DNA of 64,000 nucleotides from Actinoplanes nipponensis (lineage in GTDB: Bacteria; Actinomycetota; Actinomycetes; Mycobacteriales; Micromonosporaceae). Made by a program: the position numbers and the translations under genes. Position 1 is the first letter of the stretch. Each line of letters opens with the position of its first letter. The DNA lies in contig NZ_BOMQ01000004.1 of the NCBI RefSeq assembly GCF_016862275.1, positions 94,242-158,241 on the forward strand. The letters are read 5' to 3'. Of this stretch, positions 22,161 through 31,039 are shown one piece after another. The notes under the pieces were generated by a model. The model did no database searches and was not told the DNA's origin. It worked only from the letters and a program-made list of their open reading frames with translations.

Positions 22161-22301
22161 GGAGCCTCCTGGCAGTGCTGGTACTGCCATGACAACACCA
22201 GGGAGACCGGCAAACCGGCCTTTTCCGGAATTCGGCCGGGCGGTGCGGCGCCCGGTTCGGCGTTCCCGCCGAGGGGGTACGGGCAGGCGGGACCACCGCC
22301 G

Positions 22302-23057
22302 TCAGCACTTGGCTCCCACATGTCGGTCGAGTTCGGCGACATCGTCGCGGCGGGCGACCGAGAGCATGGTGCGCCGGCCCATCCGCCAGCGCACGCCCAG
22401 CTCATTGAGGGATTCCTGGCAGAGCCGCATGATGTCGGAGGATTCATTGACGAACTGGTAGCGCGGATAAACGTACTCGCGGCCGGCGCGGACAATTCTG
22501 TTGGTCGTCCGGCAGCCGTCGGAATGAAACAGGCCGCGCAGGAACCGGCCGGGGTGGGCGTCCACTATCCGCTGCTGCCACGGCACGAGCCGAATCGCGC
22601 GTTCATGTTTCTTTCCCGGCCCGTGCTGCGGCAGCAGACAGGGCCAGTGCATCCACGAGGACCGCACGTCGTCGCGGCCCTCGCGGCGCTGATGCCCGAC
22701 CACCCGCGCCCCGCACGCCCGCATCGCATCGCCCACCTCCGCGATCACCCGCGGATAGCGCAGGTCGCACGCCACCCTCAGCAGCGGCACCCGGCCCGTC
22801 GTCAACAGGTGGCCGTCGCCGAGGTACATGCCGAGCAGATAGGCGTAGTCCGCCGGGTGGTCGACCGGTCGCGCCGGGCGGGCACAGAACGGGCAGCGCC
22901 GGTCGGGCGAAGAATCGATCTTGGATCGCGACCGGTACAGCCAGCAGGCCACCGTGTTACGGGACAATCCCAGCGTCCGGTAGATCTCGGTGAACGGCAC
23001 GCCGGCGGATTTCAGGGAGATTGCCCGTGCCCGCAGGTGTCGTGGATGCACCGGCAC
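22302..23057 (-). CDS. Helix-turn-helix plus LAGLIDADG-type protein downstream of tRNA-Leu
   Basis: 251 residues. The N-terminus is a helix-turn-helix (AISLKSAGVPFTEIYRTLGL then SRNTVACWLY, about residues 10-40), followed by a CPFCARP pair. Two LAGLIDADG-like motifs come next, YLLGMYLGDG near residue 75 and FLRGLFHSDG near 180. Both keep the metal-binding acid, so an active monomeric homing-endonuclease fold is possible; use as a DNA-binding regulator (as in WhiA) is the alternative. Conserved Trp/Pro/His blocks (HWPCLLPQHGPGKKHER) lie between. The frame is open into the tRNA gene; GTG 23057 is the first start downstream of the tRNA 3' end (28 nt away), with GTG 23051 an alternative and only a weak ribosome site. 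It is probably cotranscribed with the tRNA. Confidence 0.8.
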   Translation of the reverse strand: MPVHPRHLRARAISLKSAGVPFTEIYRTLGLSRNTVACWLYRSRSKIDSSPDRRCPFCARPARPVDHPADYAYLLGMYLGDGHLLTTGRVPLLRVACDLRYPRVIAEVGDAMRACGARVVGHQRREGRDDVRSSWMHWPCLLPQHGPGKKHERAIRLVPWQQRIVDAHPGRFLRGLFHSDGCRTTNRIVRAGREYVYPRYQFVNESSDIMRLCQESLNELGVRWRMGRRTMLSVARRDDVAELDRHVGAKC

Positions 23058-23084
23058 ATCATCGACCTGGGGTGTGACACTTTG

Positions 23085-23158
23085 TGTCCCCGGTGGGATT
23101 CGAACCCACACTGAATGGATTTTGAGTCCATCGACTCTGCCGATTGGTCTACGGGGAC
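23085..23158 (-). tRNA. tRNA-Leu (anticodon CAA), 74 nt with short variable loop
   Basis: Cloverleaf read on the minus strand: acceptor GTCCCCG / CGGGGAC (7 bp), a short D-stem GAC / GTC with GG in the D-loop, anticodon stem ATGGA / TCCAT with loop CTCAAAA (anticodon CAA, Leu), variable loop TCAGT (5 nt), and T-arm GTGGG-TTCGAAT-CCCAC. The discriminator is A and CCA is not encoded. Leucine tRNAs normally have a long variable arm; this one does not, although the 3-bp D-stem is of the class II kind. A73 fits leucine identity. It lies between the ANTAR regulator (divergent) and the LAGLIDADG gene (downstream, same strand). Confidence 0.92.
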
Positions 23159-23288
23159 GAACGGGCCCGGTTCTCGACGATCTTCGTCACGCCAAGCTGA
23201 GCCGGGGACAGCCTACCCACTACGCTGAGGGTGGTGGCACCCAGATACCCGGGTGTCGCGACATCGGGAGCGTTGGGGGTAGGGGTTC

Positions 23289-23906
23289 GTGGCCGACACG
23301 CAGGCGAGTGCCGAGCGCAGGCGGGTTCTGATCGCCGAGGACGAGGCGCTCATCCGGCTGGACCTGGCCGAGATGCTCGTGGAGGAAGGCTACGACGTCG
23401 TCGGTGAGGCCGGTGACGGTGAGACCGCCGTACGGCTGGCCGAGGACCTCACGCCGGACCTGGTCATCCTCGACATCAAGATGCCGATCATGGACGGCCT
23501 GGCGGCCGCGGAGCGGATCGCCGGCGGGCGCATCGCGCCGGTCGTCATCCTGACCGCGTTCAGCCAGCGCGAGCTGGTCGAGCGGGCCCGCGCGGCCGGC
23601 GCGATGGCGTACCTGGTGAAGCCGTTCCAGAAGTCGGACCTGGTGCCGGCGATCGAGATCGCGCTCTCCCGGTATTCCGAGATCGCCGCCCTGGAGTCCG
23701 AGGTGGCGGGACTGACCGACCGGCTGGAGACGCGCAAGTCGGTGGAGCGGGCCAAGGGCGAGCTGATGACCAAGTACGCGATGACCGAGCCGCAGGCGTT
23801 CAAGTGGATCCAGCGCACCGCGATGGATCACCGGATGACGATGCGTGAGGTCGCGGACAGGATTCTCGCCGAGGGTGAGGAGTCGCCGGGTACGCCCGTC
23901 TCCTGA
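23289..23906 (+). CDS. ANTAR-domain response regulator (PdtaR-like)
   Basis: Cytoplasmic regulator that binds RNA rather than DNA. The 205 residues hold a receiver domain (about 10-125) with acidic pocket AEDEA, phospho-acceptor Asp in LVILDIKMPIMDG, the Thr in VILTAFS and the Lys in LVKPF. A coiled-coil linker leads to an ANTAR domain (about 145-200) with SVERAKGELMTKYAMTEPQA, the RNA-hairpin-binding three-helix bundle. The position before polA matches M. tuberculosis Rv1626 (pdtaR). No partner histidine kinase is visible; in mycobacteria it is encoded elsewhere. GTG 23289 follows a G-rich stretch. Confidence 0.93.
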   Translation: MADTQASAERRRVLIAEDEALIRLDLAEMLVEEGYDVVGEAGDGETAVRLAEDLTPDLVILDIKMPIMDGLAAAERIAGGRIAPVVILTAFSQRELVERARAAGAMAYLVKPFQKSDLVPAIEIALSRYSEIAALESEVAGLTDRLETRKSVERAKGELMTKYAMTEPQAFKWIQRTAMDHRMTMREVADRILAEGEESPGTPVS

Positions 23907-24020
23907 CCGGTGACCTCCGGGAACTGCCTGTTTGTTACACCTTCCCCCGTGGGGGATCACCGGACGTAACGGTTCGGTGAATGCCCGTGTGAACACTTAC
24001 TTCGGTGCCGGATCGTGGGA

Positions 24021-24026
24021 TAGCGT
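24021..24026 (+). promoter_or_regulatory. Probable -10 of the amino-acid uptake operon
   Basis: TAGCGT at 24021-24026 lies 8 nt before an ATG at 24035. Transcription from here would give the liv operon a leader of about 90 nt and place a 59-codon upstream frame (24035-24214) at its 5' end, overlapping the binding-protein start in another frame. Just upstream, TCCCC-CGTG-GGGGA around 23944-23957 is a small hairpin that may end the ANTAR gene. Confidence 0.45.
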
Positions 24027-24122
24027 CCCGCCCCATGACGGGCGCAGTTGTGTCCTGCGGCACGCAAGTGCCAATCGACCGGCCGTGGCTCGGTGGGTTC
24101 GGTATGGAGGAGGGTTCCAACC

Positions 24123-25286
24123 TTGAGGCAGGTTCTCGCACGTGCCATCGGCGGGTTGGCCGTTATCGGCCTCATCGCCGGTGCTGCTGCTTGCAACAGC
24201 GACAGCGGCAGTGATGACACGGCCAGTGGCAACTGCGGCTACAAGCTCGCGTTCTTTGGTGCCCTGACGGGGTCTTCGGCGAACCTCGGTGTGAACATCG
24301 AGCAGGGCTTCGAGCTGGCTATCAACCAGTACAACGAGAAGAAGGGGTCCACCTGTATCGAGGTGGCGAAGTTCGACTCGCAGGGTGAGCCGGGTGTCGC
24401 GCCCGGTGTGGCCCGTAACCTGGTCGCCGACAAGAAGATCCTGGGCATCGTCGGCCCGCCGTTCTCGGGTGAGTCCGAGGCCGCCGACCCGATCTTCGAG
24501 GCCGCCGGCATCCCGACGGTGACCCCGTCGGCGACGCGGGTTTCCCTGTCGGCGAACGGCTGGAAGACGTTCCACCGCGCGGTCGCCAACGACGACGCGC
24601 AGGGCCCCGCCGCGGGCAACTACATCAAGAACGTCATGAAGGCCGAGAAGGTCTTCGTGGCGAACGACCAGTCCGCGTACGGCGCGGGTCTGTCCGAGGT
24701 CGTCGAGAAGACCCTCGGCTCCGCGGTGGTCGCCAAGGACAAGACCGAGGCCGACGGCAAGCAGACCGACTTCTCCGCCCTGGTGCAGAAGGTCGTCTCC
24801 TCGCAGGCCACGGTGCTGTTCTACGGCGGCTACTACCAGAACGCCGGCCTCATCCGTAAGGCGCTCACCACGGCCGGCTGGAAGGGCACGCTGGTCGGTG
24901 GCGACGGCATGAAGGACCCCGGTCTGGCCAAGGCCGCCGGTAACGCCGCGGCCGTCGGCACCATCACCACCTGCCCGTGCTCCCCGCCGGAGAAGGCGGG
25001 CGGCACGTTCGTCACCGACTACAAGGCGAAGTGGAACGTCGACGCCGGTACCTACAGCGACGTGGCGTTCGACGCGGCCAACATGTTCCTGCAGGGCATC
25101 GACGCCGGGAACACGACGCCGGAGAAGCTCAACACCTACCTGTCGACGGTGGAGTACAAGGGCATCGCCAACACGTACAAGTTCACCGACAAGGGCGAGC
25201 TGGACCCGAACTACATCAAGGTCTGGACGTTCAAGTTCGACGCAACGGGCAACACGATCGCGGACCAAGAGGTTCCGACCGCCTGA
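24123..25286 (+). CDS. livJ: Branched-chain amino acid ABC transporter, binding lipoprotein
   Basis: Extracytoplasmic receptor of a LIV-type importer. The 387 residues start with a lipoprotein signal peptide (LRQVLARAIGGLAVIGLIAG then AAAC), with the lipidated Cys at about residue 25. The lipobox AAAC is less canonical than LAAC. The mature part is a type I periplasmic-binding fold with FFGALTGSSANLGVNIEQGF near its start. I chose TTG 24123 because GGAGGAGGG lies about 8 nt upstream and the signal peptide begins there; longer starts add a non-signal leader. It is followed after 81 bp by livH, with a strong hairpin in between that should favour binding-protein excess. Confidence 0.93.
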   Translation: MRQVLARAIGGLAVIGLIAGAAACNSDSGSDDTASGNCGYKLAFFGALTGSSANLGVNIEQGFELAINQYNEKKGSTCIEVAKFDSQGEPGVAPGVARNLVADKKILGIVGPPFSGESEAADPIFEAAGIPTVTPSATRVSLSANGWKTFHRAVANDDAQGPAAGNYIKNVMKAEKVFVANDQSAYGAGLSEVVEKTLGSAVVAKDKTEADGKQTDFSALVQKVVSSQATVLFYGGYYQNAGLIRKALTTAGWKGTLVGGDGMKDPGLAKAAGNAAAVGTITTCPCSPPEKAGGTFVTDYKAKWNVDAGTYSDVAFDAANMFLQGIDAGNTTPEKLNTYLSTVEYKGIANTYKFTDKGELDPNYIKVWTFKFDATGNTIADQEVPTA

Positions 25287-25312
25287 AAAGACTGAGTACC
25301 TTGTCGTAGGGC

Positions 25313-25343
25313 CGGTGCGGCCGGATGATCTCCGGCCGCACCG
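25313..25343 (+). terminator. Attenuating hairpin between livJ and livH
   Basis: A perfect 13-bp stem (25313-25325 with 25331-25343) has a 5-nt loop TGATC and is followed by a moderately T-rich stretch (CCTTCTCGTTTC). As livH follows directly with its own ribosome-binding site, I read it as a partial terminator or 3'-end stabiliser that raises binding-protein mRNA over permease mRNA. Confidence 0.7.
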
Positions 25344-25367
25344 ACCTTCTCGTTTCAGGAGCCCCTT

Positions 25368-26318
25368 GTGAACTTCTCCGGTCTGATTCAGGACTTCGGG
25401 CCGCTCACGATCACGGGCCTGGCCCAGGGCGCGATCATCGCGCTCTTCGCCCTGGGCTACACCCTGGTCTACGGCGTCCTTCGCCTGATCAACTTCGCGC
25501 ACTCCGAGGTCTTCCTGCTCGGTTCCTACGCCTGCCTCATCGTCTGGGGCTTCTTCGGACTCGACCAGAACTCGGCTACCCCCTCGACCTTGAGCGTCAT
25601 CGGCCTGCTGTTGCTGGGGCTGGTGGCGGCGATCGTCATCTCCGGCATCACGGCTCTGGGTGTGGAACTGGTGGCCTACCGGCCGCTGCGGAAGCGCAAC
25701 GCGCCGCCGCTGGCGTTCCTCATCACCGCGATCGGCGCCTCCCTGTTCATCTCCGAGACCGTCGGCGTCATGACCCAGCGCAACATCAAGGGTGTACCGC
25801 CGCTGATCCAACCGCGGGACGTCTTCGTCATCGGCAACATGCATGTGACGAATCTGCAGATTCTGATCATCGTGCTGGCGCTCATGTCGATGTTCCTGCT
25901 GGATCGCTTCATCAACCGCTCGCGGCTGGGTCGGGGTATCCGCGCGGTGGCCCAGAATCCGGACAGCGCCGCTCTGATGGGCGTGAACAAGGGCCGCGTG
26001 ATCTCTCTCGTCTTCCTGCTGGGCGGCCTGATGGCCGGCATCGCGGCGGTCATGTACGACCTGAAGATCGGCGTCACGCGGTTCGACGCCGGCTTCCTGC
26101 TGGGCATCGAGGCGTTCACCGCGGCGGTGCTCGGCGGTATCGGCAACCTGCGTGGCGCGCTGCTCGGCGGCCTGCTGCTGGGTCTGCTGCAGAACTACGC
26201 GGCCTCGCTGTTCGGCACCGAGTGGCTGCACGCCGCGTCGTTCGTGCTGCTGGTGTTGATCCTGCTGGTCCGTCCGACGGGCCTGCTGGGCGAGTCTCTC
26301 GGGAGGGCACGGGCATGA
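25368..26318 (+). CDS. livH: Branched-chain amino acid ABC permease LivH
   Basis: Membrane subunit of the LIV importer. It has 316 residues and about eight hydrophobic helices. The family start is visible (GLAQGAIIALFALGYTLVYG then VLRLINFAHSEVFLLGSY), and so is the cytoplasmic coupling segment (GRGIRAVAQNPDSAALMGVN). The start is GTG 25368, with AGGAG 6 nt upstream. Its stop overlaps the livM ATG by 4 bp (ATGA), so the two permeases are made together. Confidence 0.94.
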   Translation: MNFSGLIQDFGPLTITGLAQGAIIALFALGYTLVYGVLRLINFAHSEVFLLGSYACLIVWGFFGLDQNSATPSTLSVIGLLLLGLVAAIVISGITALGVELVAYRPLRKRNAPPLAFLITAIGASLFISETVGVMTQRNIKGVPPLIQPRDVFVIGNMHVTNLQILIIVLALMSMFLLDRFINRSRLGRGIRAVAQNPDSAALMGVNKGRVISLVFLLGGLMAGIAAVMYDLKIGVTRFDAGFLLGIEAFTAAVLGGIGNLRGALLGGLLLGLLQNYAASLFGTEWLHAASFVLLVLILLVRPTGLLGESLGRARA

Positions 26319-27490
26319 CAACCGAGGCGACGAGTTCCCCCGCGCCGCAGACGCCGGTTCCCGGTGCGGTCTCCGCGCGGGAGAAGAAGAACAGGCGGCA
26401 GGACAGCGGCGGCGTACGCGGCTGGTTCGGCCGGCAGAACCCGTGGGTCCGCGCCGGGCTGATGGTGCTGTTCGCGGTGCTGGCGTTCCTGCTGCCGTAC
26501 GTGGGCGAGATCCCGCTGATCGGCCCGCAGATCGTCACCCAGGGCATCGACTGGCCGAGCGCGCTGTTCAACATGTCCTACTACGTGCTGCTGGCGCTGG
26601 GCCTGAACGTGGTGGTCGGCTTCGCGGGCCTTCTCGACCTGGGTTACGTCGGCTTCTTCGCCGTCGGCGCCTACACGGTCGCCTTGCTGTCCTCGCCGGA
26701 CAGTGTGCTGCGGACCGAGTGGGGCTGGACGGCCGCGGTGCCGATCGGCCTGGCGGTGGCGATGCTCTCCGGCCTGGTGCTCGGCTACCCCACGTTGCGG
26801 CTGCGCGGTGACTATCTGGCCATCGTGACGCTGGGCTTCGCGGAGATCATCCGGATCGTGGCGACGAGTACCGAGACGCTGCGGGGCGACCGGGGCTTCT
26901 CGGACATCCCGCACCCGCCGGGCGAGTTCGCCGACGGTAAGCCGATCTTCGGCGTGGCCGATGCGGTGCCGTACTACTGGCTGGGTCTCGCGGTGATCAT
27001 TCTGGTCATCCTGGGCGTGCGCAACCTGGACAACAGCCGGGTGGGCCGGTCCTGGCTGGCCATCCGCGAGGACCAGGAAGCCGCCGAGATCATGGGCGTG
27101 CGGACGATCAAGTACAAGCTGTGGGCGTTCGCCATCGGCGCGTTCATCGGCGGCCTGGGCGGCGTGATGTTCGCCGGCCAGCAGGGCTTCATGAACTCGC
27201 AGACCTTCGTGCTGCAGTTCTCGATCCTGGTGCTCGCCGGCGTGGTCATGGGTGGCTCGGGCAACATCGCCGGGGCGATCCTGGGCGGCGCGCTGATCTC
27301 GTACATCCCGGACCGGCTGCGCGGCATCCAGGACCCGATCTGGCACACCGACCTGTTCGGCTTCCGGTTCGCCATCTTCGGCGCGGTGATCATCGTGATC
27401 ATGATCTTCCGCCCGCAGGGGCTGATCCCGAGCCGGCGCCGCGCGATGGAGCTCAAGGACCGCGAGAAGGAGGTGGCTCCCATTGAGTGA
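26315..27490 (+). CDS. livM: Branched-chain amino acid ABC permease LivM
   Basis: Second membrane subunit, partner of LivH. The 391 residues include a hydrophilic N-terminal extension of about 45 residues rich in Pro/Ala and then Lys/Arg before the first helix. The family core shows NMSYYVLLALGLNVVVGFAG near residue 85, YPTLRLRGDYLAIVTLGFAE near 155 and the coupling segment SWLAIREDQEAAEIMGV near 245. It overlaps livH by 4 bp and livG by 8 bp. Confidence 0.94.
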   Translation: MTTEATSSPAPQTPVPGAVSAREKKNRRQDSGGVRGWFGRQNPWVRAGLMVLFAVLAFLLPYVGEIPLIGPQIVTQGIDWPSALFNMSYYVLLALGLNVVVGFAGLLDLGYVGFFAVGAYTVALLSSPDSVLRTEWGWTAAVPIGLAVAMLSGLVLGYPTLRLRGDYLAIVTLGFAEIIRIVATSTETLRGDRGFSDIPHPPGEFADGKPIFGVADAVPYYWLGLAVIILVILGVRNLDNSRVGRSWLAIREDQEAAEIMGVRTIKYKLWAFAIGAFIGGLGGVMFAGQQGFMNSQTFVLQFSILVLAGVVMGGSGNIAGAILGGALISYIPDRLRGIQDPIWHTDLFGFRFAIFGAVIIVIMIFRPQGLIPSRRRAMELKDREKEVAPIE

Positions 27491-28373
27491 GCCGCATATC
27501 GAGACGCCGGCCGAGGCCGACGCGGCCAACGCGCGTCCGTTCGATCGGCCCGCGCCCGAGGGCACGGGCACGGGGGCGACAGCTCCGGCCGCGCCGGGCG
27601 AGGACGTGCTGCTCGAGGTCGACAACGTCACGCTGCGCTTCGGCGGCGTGGTGGCGCTCAACGAGGTCAGCTTCAGCCTGCGCAAGGGTGAGATCTTCGG
27701 TCTGATCGGCCCGAACGGCGCCGGCAAGACCACCTGCTTCAACGCCATGACCGGGGTGTACCGCCCGACCAGCGGCGGGATCCGGTTCCAGGGCCAGTCG
27801 ATCGTCGGCAAGAAGAAGCACGAGATCACCCGCGGCGGGATCGCCCGCACGTTCCAGAACGTGCGGCTGTTCCCGGAGATGACCGCGCTGGAGAACGTGA
27901 TGGTGGGCGCGGACGCCCACCACAAGACCAGCGTCATCGCCGCGTTGTTCCGGCTGCCCCGGCACCACCGCGAGGAGCGGACCGGCCGCGACCGGTCGTA
28001 CCAGCTGCTCCGTTTCGTCGGGATCGAGCACCGCGCCGGCGACGTCGCGCGCAACCTGTCGTACGGCGAGCAGCGGCGCCTGGAGATCGCCCGGGCCCTG
28101 GCGACGAACCCGACGCTGCTGTGCCTGGACGAGCCGGCGGCCGGGTTCAACCCGGCCGAGAAGGCCGACCTGCTCGCGCTGATCCGCAAGATCCGTGACA
28201 GCGGGGTGACGGTGCTGCTCATCGAGCACGACATGCGCCTGGTCATGGGTGTGACCGACCGGATCGTGGTGCTGGAGTTCGGCAAGAAGATCGCCGAGGG
28301 CACGCCCGCCGAGGTGCGCGACAACCCGGCCGTGATCGCCGCTTACCTGGGGGTGCCGACCGATGCTGCTTGA
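27483..28373 (+). CDS. livG: Branched-chain amino acid ABC ATPase LivG
   Basis: First ATP-binding subunit. The product has 296 residues with an unusual Pro/Ala/Gly-rich extension of about 40 residues before the domain. Walker A is GPNGAGKTT near residue 78, the signature is LSYGEQRRLEIARAL and Walker B is LLCLDEPAAG; the His switch lies in IEHDM. The start is taken as TTG 27483, since the strong AAGGAGG site lies 9 nt upstream. It overlaps livM by 8 bp and livF by 11 bp. Confidence 0.93.
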   Translation: MSEPHIETPAEADAANARPFDRPAPEGTGTGATAPAAPGEDVLLEVDNVTLRFGGVVALNEVSFSLRKGEIFGLIGPNGAGKTTCFNAMTGVYRPTSGGIRFQGQSIVGKKKHEITRGGIARTFQNVRLFPEMTALENVMVGADAHHKTSVIAALFRLPRHHREERTGRDRSYQLLRFVGIEHRAGDVARNLSYGEQRRLEIARALATNPTLLCLDEPAAGFNPAEKADLLALIRKIRDSGVTVLLIEHDMRLVMGVTDRIVVLEFGKKIAEGTPAEVRDNPAVIAAYLGVPTDAA

Positions 28374-29073
28374 GCTCAAGGACGTCACGCTGATGTACGG
28401 GCGCATCCAGGCCCTGCACGGCATCAGCCTGTCGGTCGGCCAGGGCGAGATCGTCGCCCTGATCGGCGCGAACGGCGCCGGCAAGTCGACGACCATGCGG
28501 GCGATCTCCGGGCTGCGCCCGGTGGCCCAGGGCACGATCACCTTCAACGGCGAGGACATCACCAAGCTGCGCGCCGACCTGCGGGTGGTGCGGGGCGTCT
28601 CGCAGTCGCCCGAGGGCCGGGGCATCTTCCCGGGCATGTCGGTGCGCGAGAACCTGGAGATGGGCGCGTACACGCGGCGCAACCGGGCCGAGATCAACGA
28701 GGATCTGGACCGGGTGTTCACCCTGTTCCCGCGGCTCAAGGAGCGCGAGAAGCAGGTCGGTGGCACCATGTCCGGTGGCGAGCAGCAGATGCTCGCGGTC
28801 GGCCGGGCGCTGATGAGCCGGCCGAAGCTGCTGCTGCTCGACGAGCCGTCGATGGGGCTGGCGCCGATGCTGATCCAGCAGATCTTCGACATCGTCGTCG
28901 AGATCAACCAGCAGGGCACGACGGTGCTGCTGGTGGAGCAGAACGCCCAGCAGGCGCTGTCGCGGGCCCACCGGGCGTACGTGCTGGAGACCGGCGAGAT
29001 CGTCAAGTCCGGTACCGGCGCCGAACTGCTGACCGACCCCTCGGTCAAGGACGCCTACCTCGGCGTGGCCTGA
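28363..29073 (+). CDS. livF: Branched-chain amino acid ABC ATPase LivF
   Basis: Second ATP-binding subunit, 236 residues, the compact LivF size. Walker A is GANGAGKST near residue 36, the signature MSGGEQQMLAVGRAL, Walker B LLLLDEPSMGLAP, and the switch His position is replaced by Gln in VEQNAQQ, which is normal for LivF. The start lies 11 bp inside livG. Only 32 bp separate its stop from the next lipoprotein gene, so the polar amino acid system downstream is probably in the same transcript. Confidence 0.94.
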   Translation: MLLELKDVTLMYGRIQALHGISLSVGQGEIVALIGANGAGKSTTMRAISGLRPVAQGTITFNGEDITKLRADLRVVRGVSQSPEGRGIFPGMSVRENLEMGAYTRRNRAEINEDLDRVFTLFPRLKEREKQVGGTMSGGEQQMLAVGRALMSRPKLLLLDEPSMGLAPMLIQQIFDIVVEINQQGTTVLLVEQNAQQALSRAHRAYVLETGEIVKSGTGAELLTDPSVKDAYLGVA

Positions 29074-29105
29074 GAAACTCGAACACCATTGAGGAGTTGA
29101 CGACG

Positions 29106-30017
29106 ATGTTCCGCACCACCCCCATGCGGCGCGCGATCGTGGGCCTGACCGCCGCGTTCGCGATGACCATCTCCCTGACCGCCTGCGGCGAGGAGTCCGA
29201 CACCCCGGGCACCGGGTCCGGCGCCACCGTGCCGTCGGCTTCCGCCGACACGTCGCTGGCCGAGAAGGTGCCGGCCGAGATCAAGGCGGCCGGCAAGCTC
29301 ACCATCGGTACGGACTCCACGTACGCGCCGAGCGAGTACCTGGACGCCGACGGCAAGACGATCATCGGCTTCGACGTCGACCTGTTCAACGCGGTCGCGC
29401 AGAAGCTGGGCCTGACCACCGAGTGGCAGTCGGCCAAGTTCGACGCGATCATCCCGGGCGTGACCTCGGGCAAGTACAACGTCGGCGTCTCGTCGTTCAC
29501 GGTCAACGCCGACCGGTTGAAGGAGGCCACCATGGTGTCCTACTTCTCCGCGGGCACGCAGTGGGCGGCCAAGGCCGGCGCCACGATCAACCCGGACGAC
29601 GCGTGCGGCAAGAAGGTCGCCGTGCAGGTCGGCACCGTGCAGGTCGACGACATCACCGCGCGGTCGAAGAAGTGCACCGACGCCGGCAAGCCGAAGATCA
29701 CGATCGACCAGTACCAGGCCCAGAGCGACGCCACCAACGCGGTCGTCTCGGGCAAGGACGACGCGATGCTGGCGGACTCGCCGGTCTGCGCGTACGCGGT
29801 GAAGCAGACCAACGGCCAGCTGGCCCTGGCCGGCGACATCTACGACTCGGCGCCCTACGGCTACGTCCTGCCGAAGGCGCAGGCCGACTTCGGCGCGGCC
29901 CTCGAGGGCGCGCTCGAGGCCCTCATCGCTGACGGCACGTACAAGACGATCCTCAGCAAGTGGGGCGTCGAGGCCGGCGCCGTCACCGACCCGGCCGTCA
30001 ACCCGCAGGTTTCCTGA
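29106..30017 (+). CDS. Polar amino acid ABC transporter, binding lipoprotein (family 3)
   Basis: Extracytoplasmic solute receptor of 303 residues. The signal peptide ends in a clean lipobox (ISLTAC), giving a lipidated Cys near residue 25. A Ser/Thr/Gly-rich linker follows, then the SBP family 3 core with [20 protein letters not shown] and [16 protein letters not shown]. Cys residues at DDACGK and SKKC may form a disulphide. ATG 29106 is preferred because GAGGAG lies 9 nt upstream; TTG 29097 abuts that site and is too close. Ligand class: polar or charged amino acid, not resolvable from sequence. Confidence 0.9.
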   Translation: MFRTTPMRRAIVGLTAAFAMTISLTACGEESDTPGTGSGATVPSASADTSLAEKVPAEIKAAGKLTIGTDSTYAPSEYLDADGKTIIGFDVDLFNAVAQKLGLTTEWQSAKFDAIIPGVTSGKYNVGVSSFTVNADRLKEATMVSYFSAGTQWAAKAGATINPDDACGKKVAVQVGTVQVDDITARSKKCTDAGKPKITIDQYQAQSDATNAVVSGKDDAMLADSPVCAYAVKQTNGQLALAGDIYDSAPYGYVLPKAQADFGAALEGALEALIADGTYKTILSKWGVEAGAVTDPAVNPQVS

Positions 30018-30025
30018 CCCGCGCG

Positions 30026-31039
30026 ATGACGACGGAGACAGAGACCGGACGGGCCCGGCCCGAGGCCATCAAGGCCGTGCCCGTCCGGCACCCCGGGCGC
30101 TGGGTGGCGATCGCGGTCCTGACCGTGCTCGTCGCCATGTTCCTCCACCTGGTCCTCACCAACGACCGGTTCAACTGGCGCTTCATCTTCGTCAGCATGG
30201 GCGAGGGCAAGCGCGGCGCCATGTTCACCGGGCCGGTGCTGGAGGGCCTGCGCGGCACGCTGCTGCTGACGGTGCTGGCGATGCTCATCGGTGTCGGGCT
30301 CGGCATCGTGGTGGCGATCATGCGGCTGTCGACCAACCCGATCCTGTCCAGCGTCGCGTTCGTCTACACCTGGGTCTTCCGCGCCCTGCCCCGGCTGGTG
30401 CTGGCGATCCTCTTCGGCAACCTGGGCATCCTGTGGGAGCGGATCGGTTTCGGCCTGCCGTTCGACCAGCAGATCGGCAACCTGTTCGGCATCCACGACC
30501 TGAACGCGCAGTTCTACAGCATCAAGGCCACCGACCTGCTCTCCGGCTTCCTGGCCGGGGTGCTGGCGCTCGGGTTGTCCGAGGCGGCCTACATGGCCGA
30601 GATCGTCCGGGCCGGCATCCAGTCCGTGGACGAGGGCCAGTCCGAGGCGGCGTCCGCGCTCGGCCTGTCCCGCGGCCAGGTGCTGCGCCGCATCGTGCTG
30701 CCGCAGGCGATGCGGGTGATCGTCCCGCCCACCGGCAACGAGACCATCGCGATGGTCAAGGACACGTCGCTGGTGGCCTTCGTACCGGTGACCTTCGAGC
30801 TGTTCTTCCAGCTGCAGGCGATCAGCTCGCGCACGTTCGTCGTGCTGCCGGTGCTGATCGCGGCGTGTCTCTGGTATCTGATCATCTGCAGCGTGCTGAT
30901 GGTCGTGCAGTTCTTCGTGGAGCGCTATTTCAGCCGCGGCTACGGCACGGCCGGCAAGGCCCGGATGCGGCTGAGCGGGCTGGCGGCCGAGCAGGGCGGC
31001 GCGGCGCCCACGCCGGGTCCGGGAGGAGCGGGGATATGA
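30026..31039 (+). CDS. Polar amino acid ABC transporter permease
   Basis: Single permease of 337 residues, presumably a homodimer in the complex. A 20-residue hydrophilic start precedes the first helix ([19 protein letters not shown]). The HisM/GlnP-type core shows [20 protein letters not shown] and the EAA coupling motif [20 protein letters not shown] near residue 210. The tail of about 25 residues is Gly/Pro-rich. It starts 9 bp after the binding protein, and its stop overlaps the ATPase ATG (ATGA). Confidence 0.92.
   Translation: MTTETETGRARPEAIKAVPVRHPGRWVAIAVLTVLVAMFLHLVLTNDRFNWRFIFVSMGEGKRGAMFTGPVLEGLRGTLLLTVLAMLIGVGLGIVVAIMRLSTNPILSSVAFVYTWVFRALPRLVLAILFGNLGILWERIGFGLPFDQQIGNLFGIHDLNAQFYSIKATDLLSGFLAGVLALGLSEAAYMAEIVRAGIQSVDEGQSEAASALGLSRGQVLRRIVLPQAMRVIVPPTGNETIAMVKDTSLVAFVPVTFELFFQLQAISSRTFVVLPVLIAACLWYLIICSVLMVVQFFVERYFSRGYGTAGKARMRLSGLAAEQGGAAPTPGPGGAGI

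Noticed and set aside
23085..23158. Integrated element using the tRNA gene as attachment site
   Set aside because: No integrase, no excisionase and no direct repeat of the tRNA 3' end were seen in the window; only the LAGLIDADG gene is adjacent.
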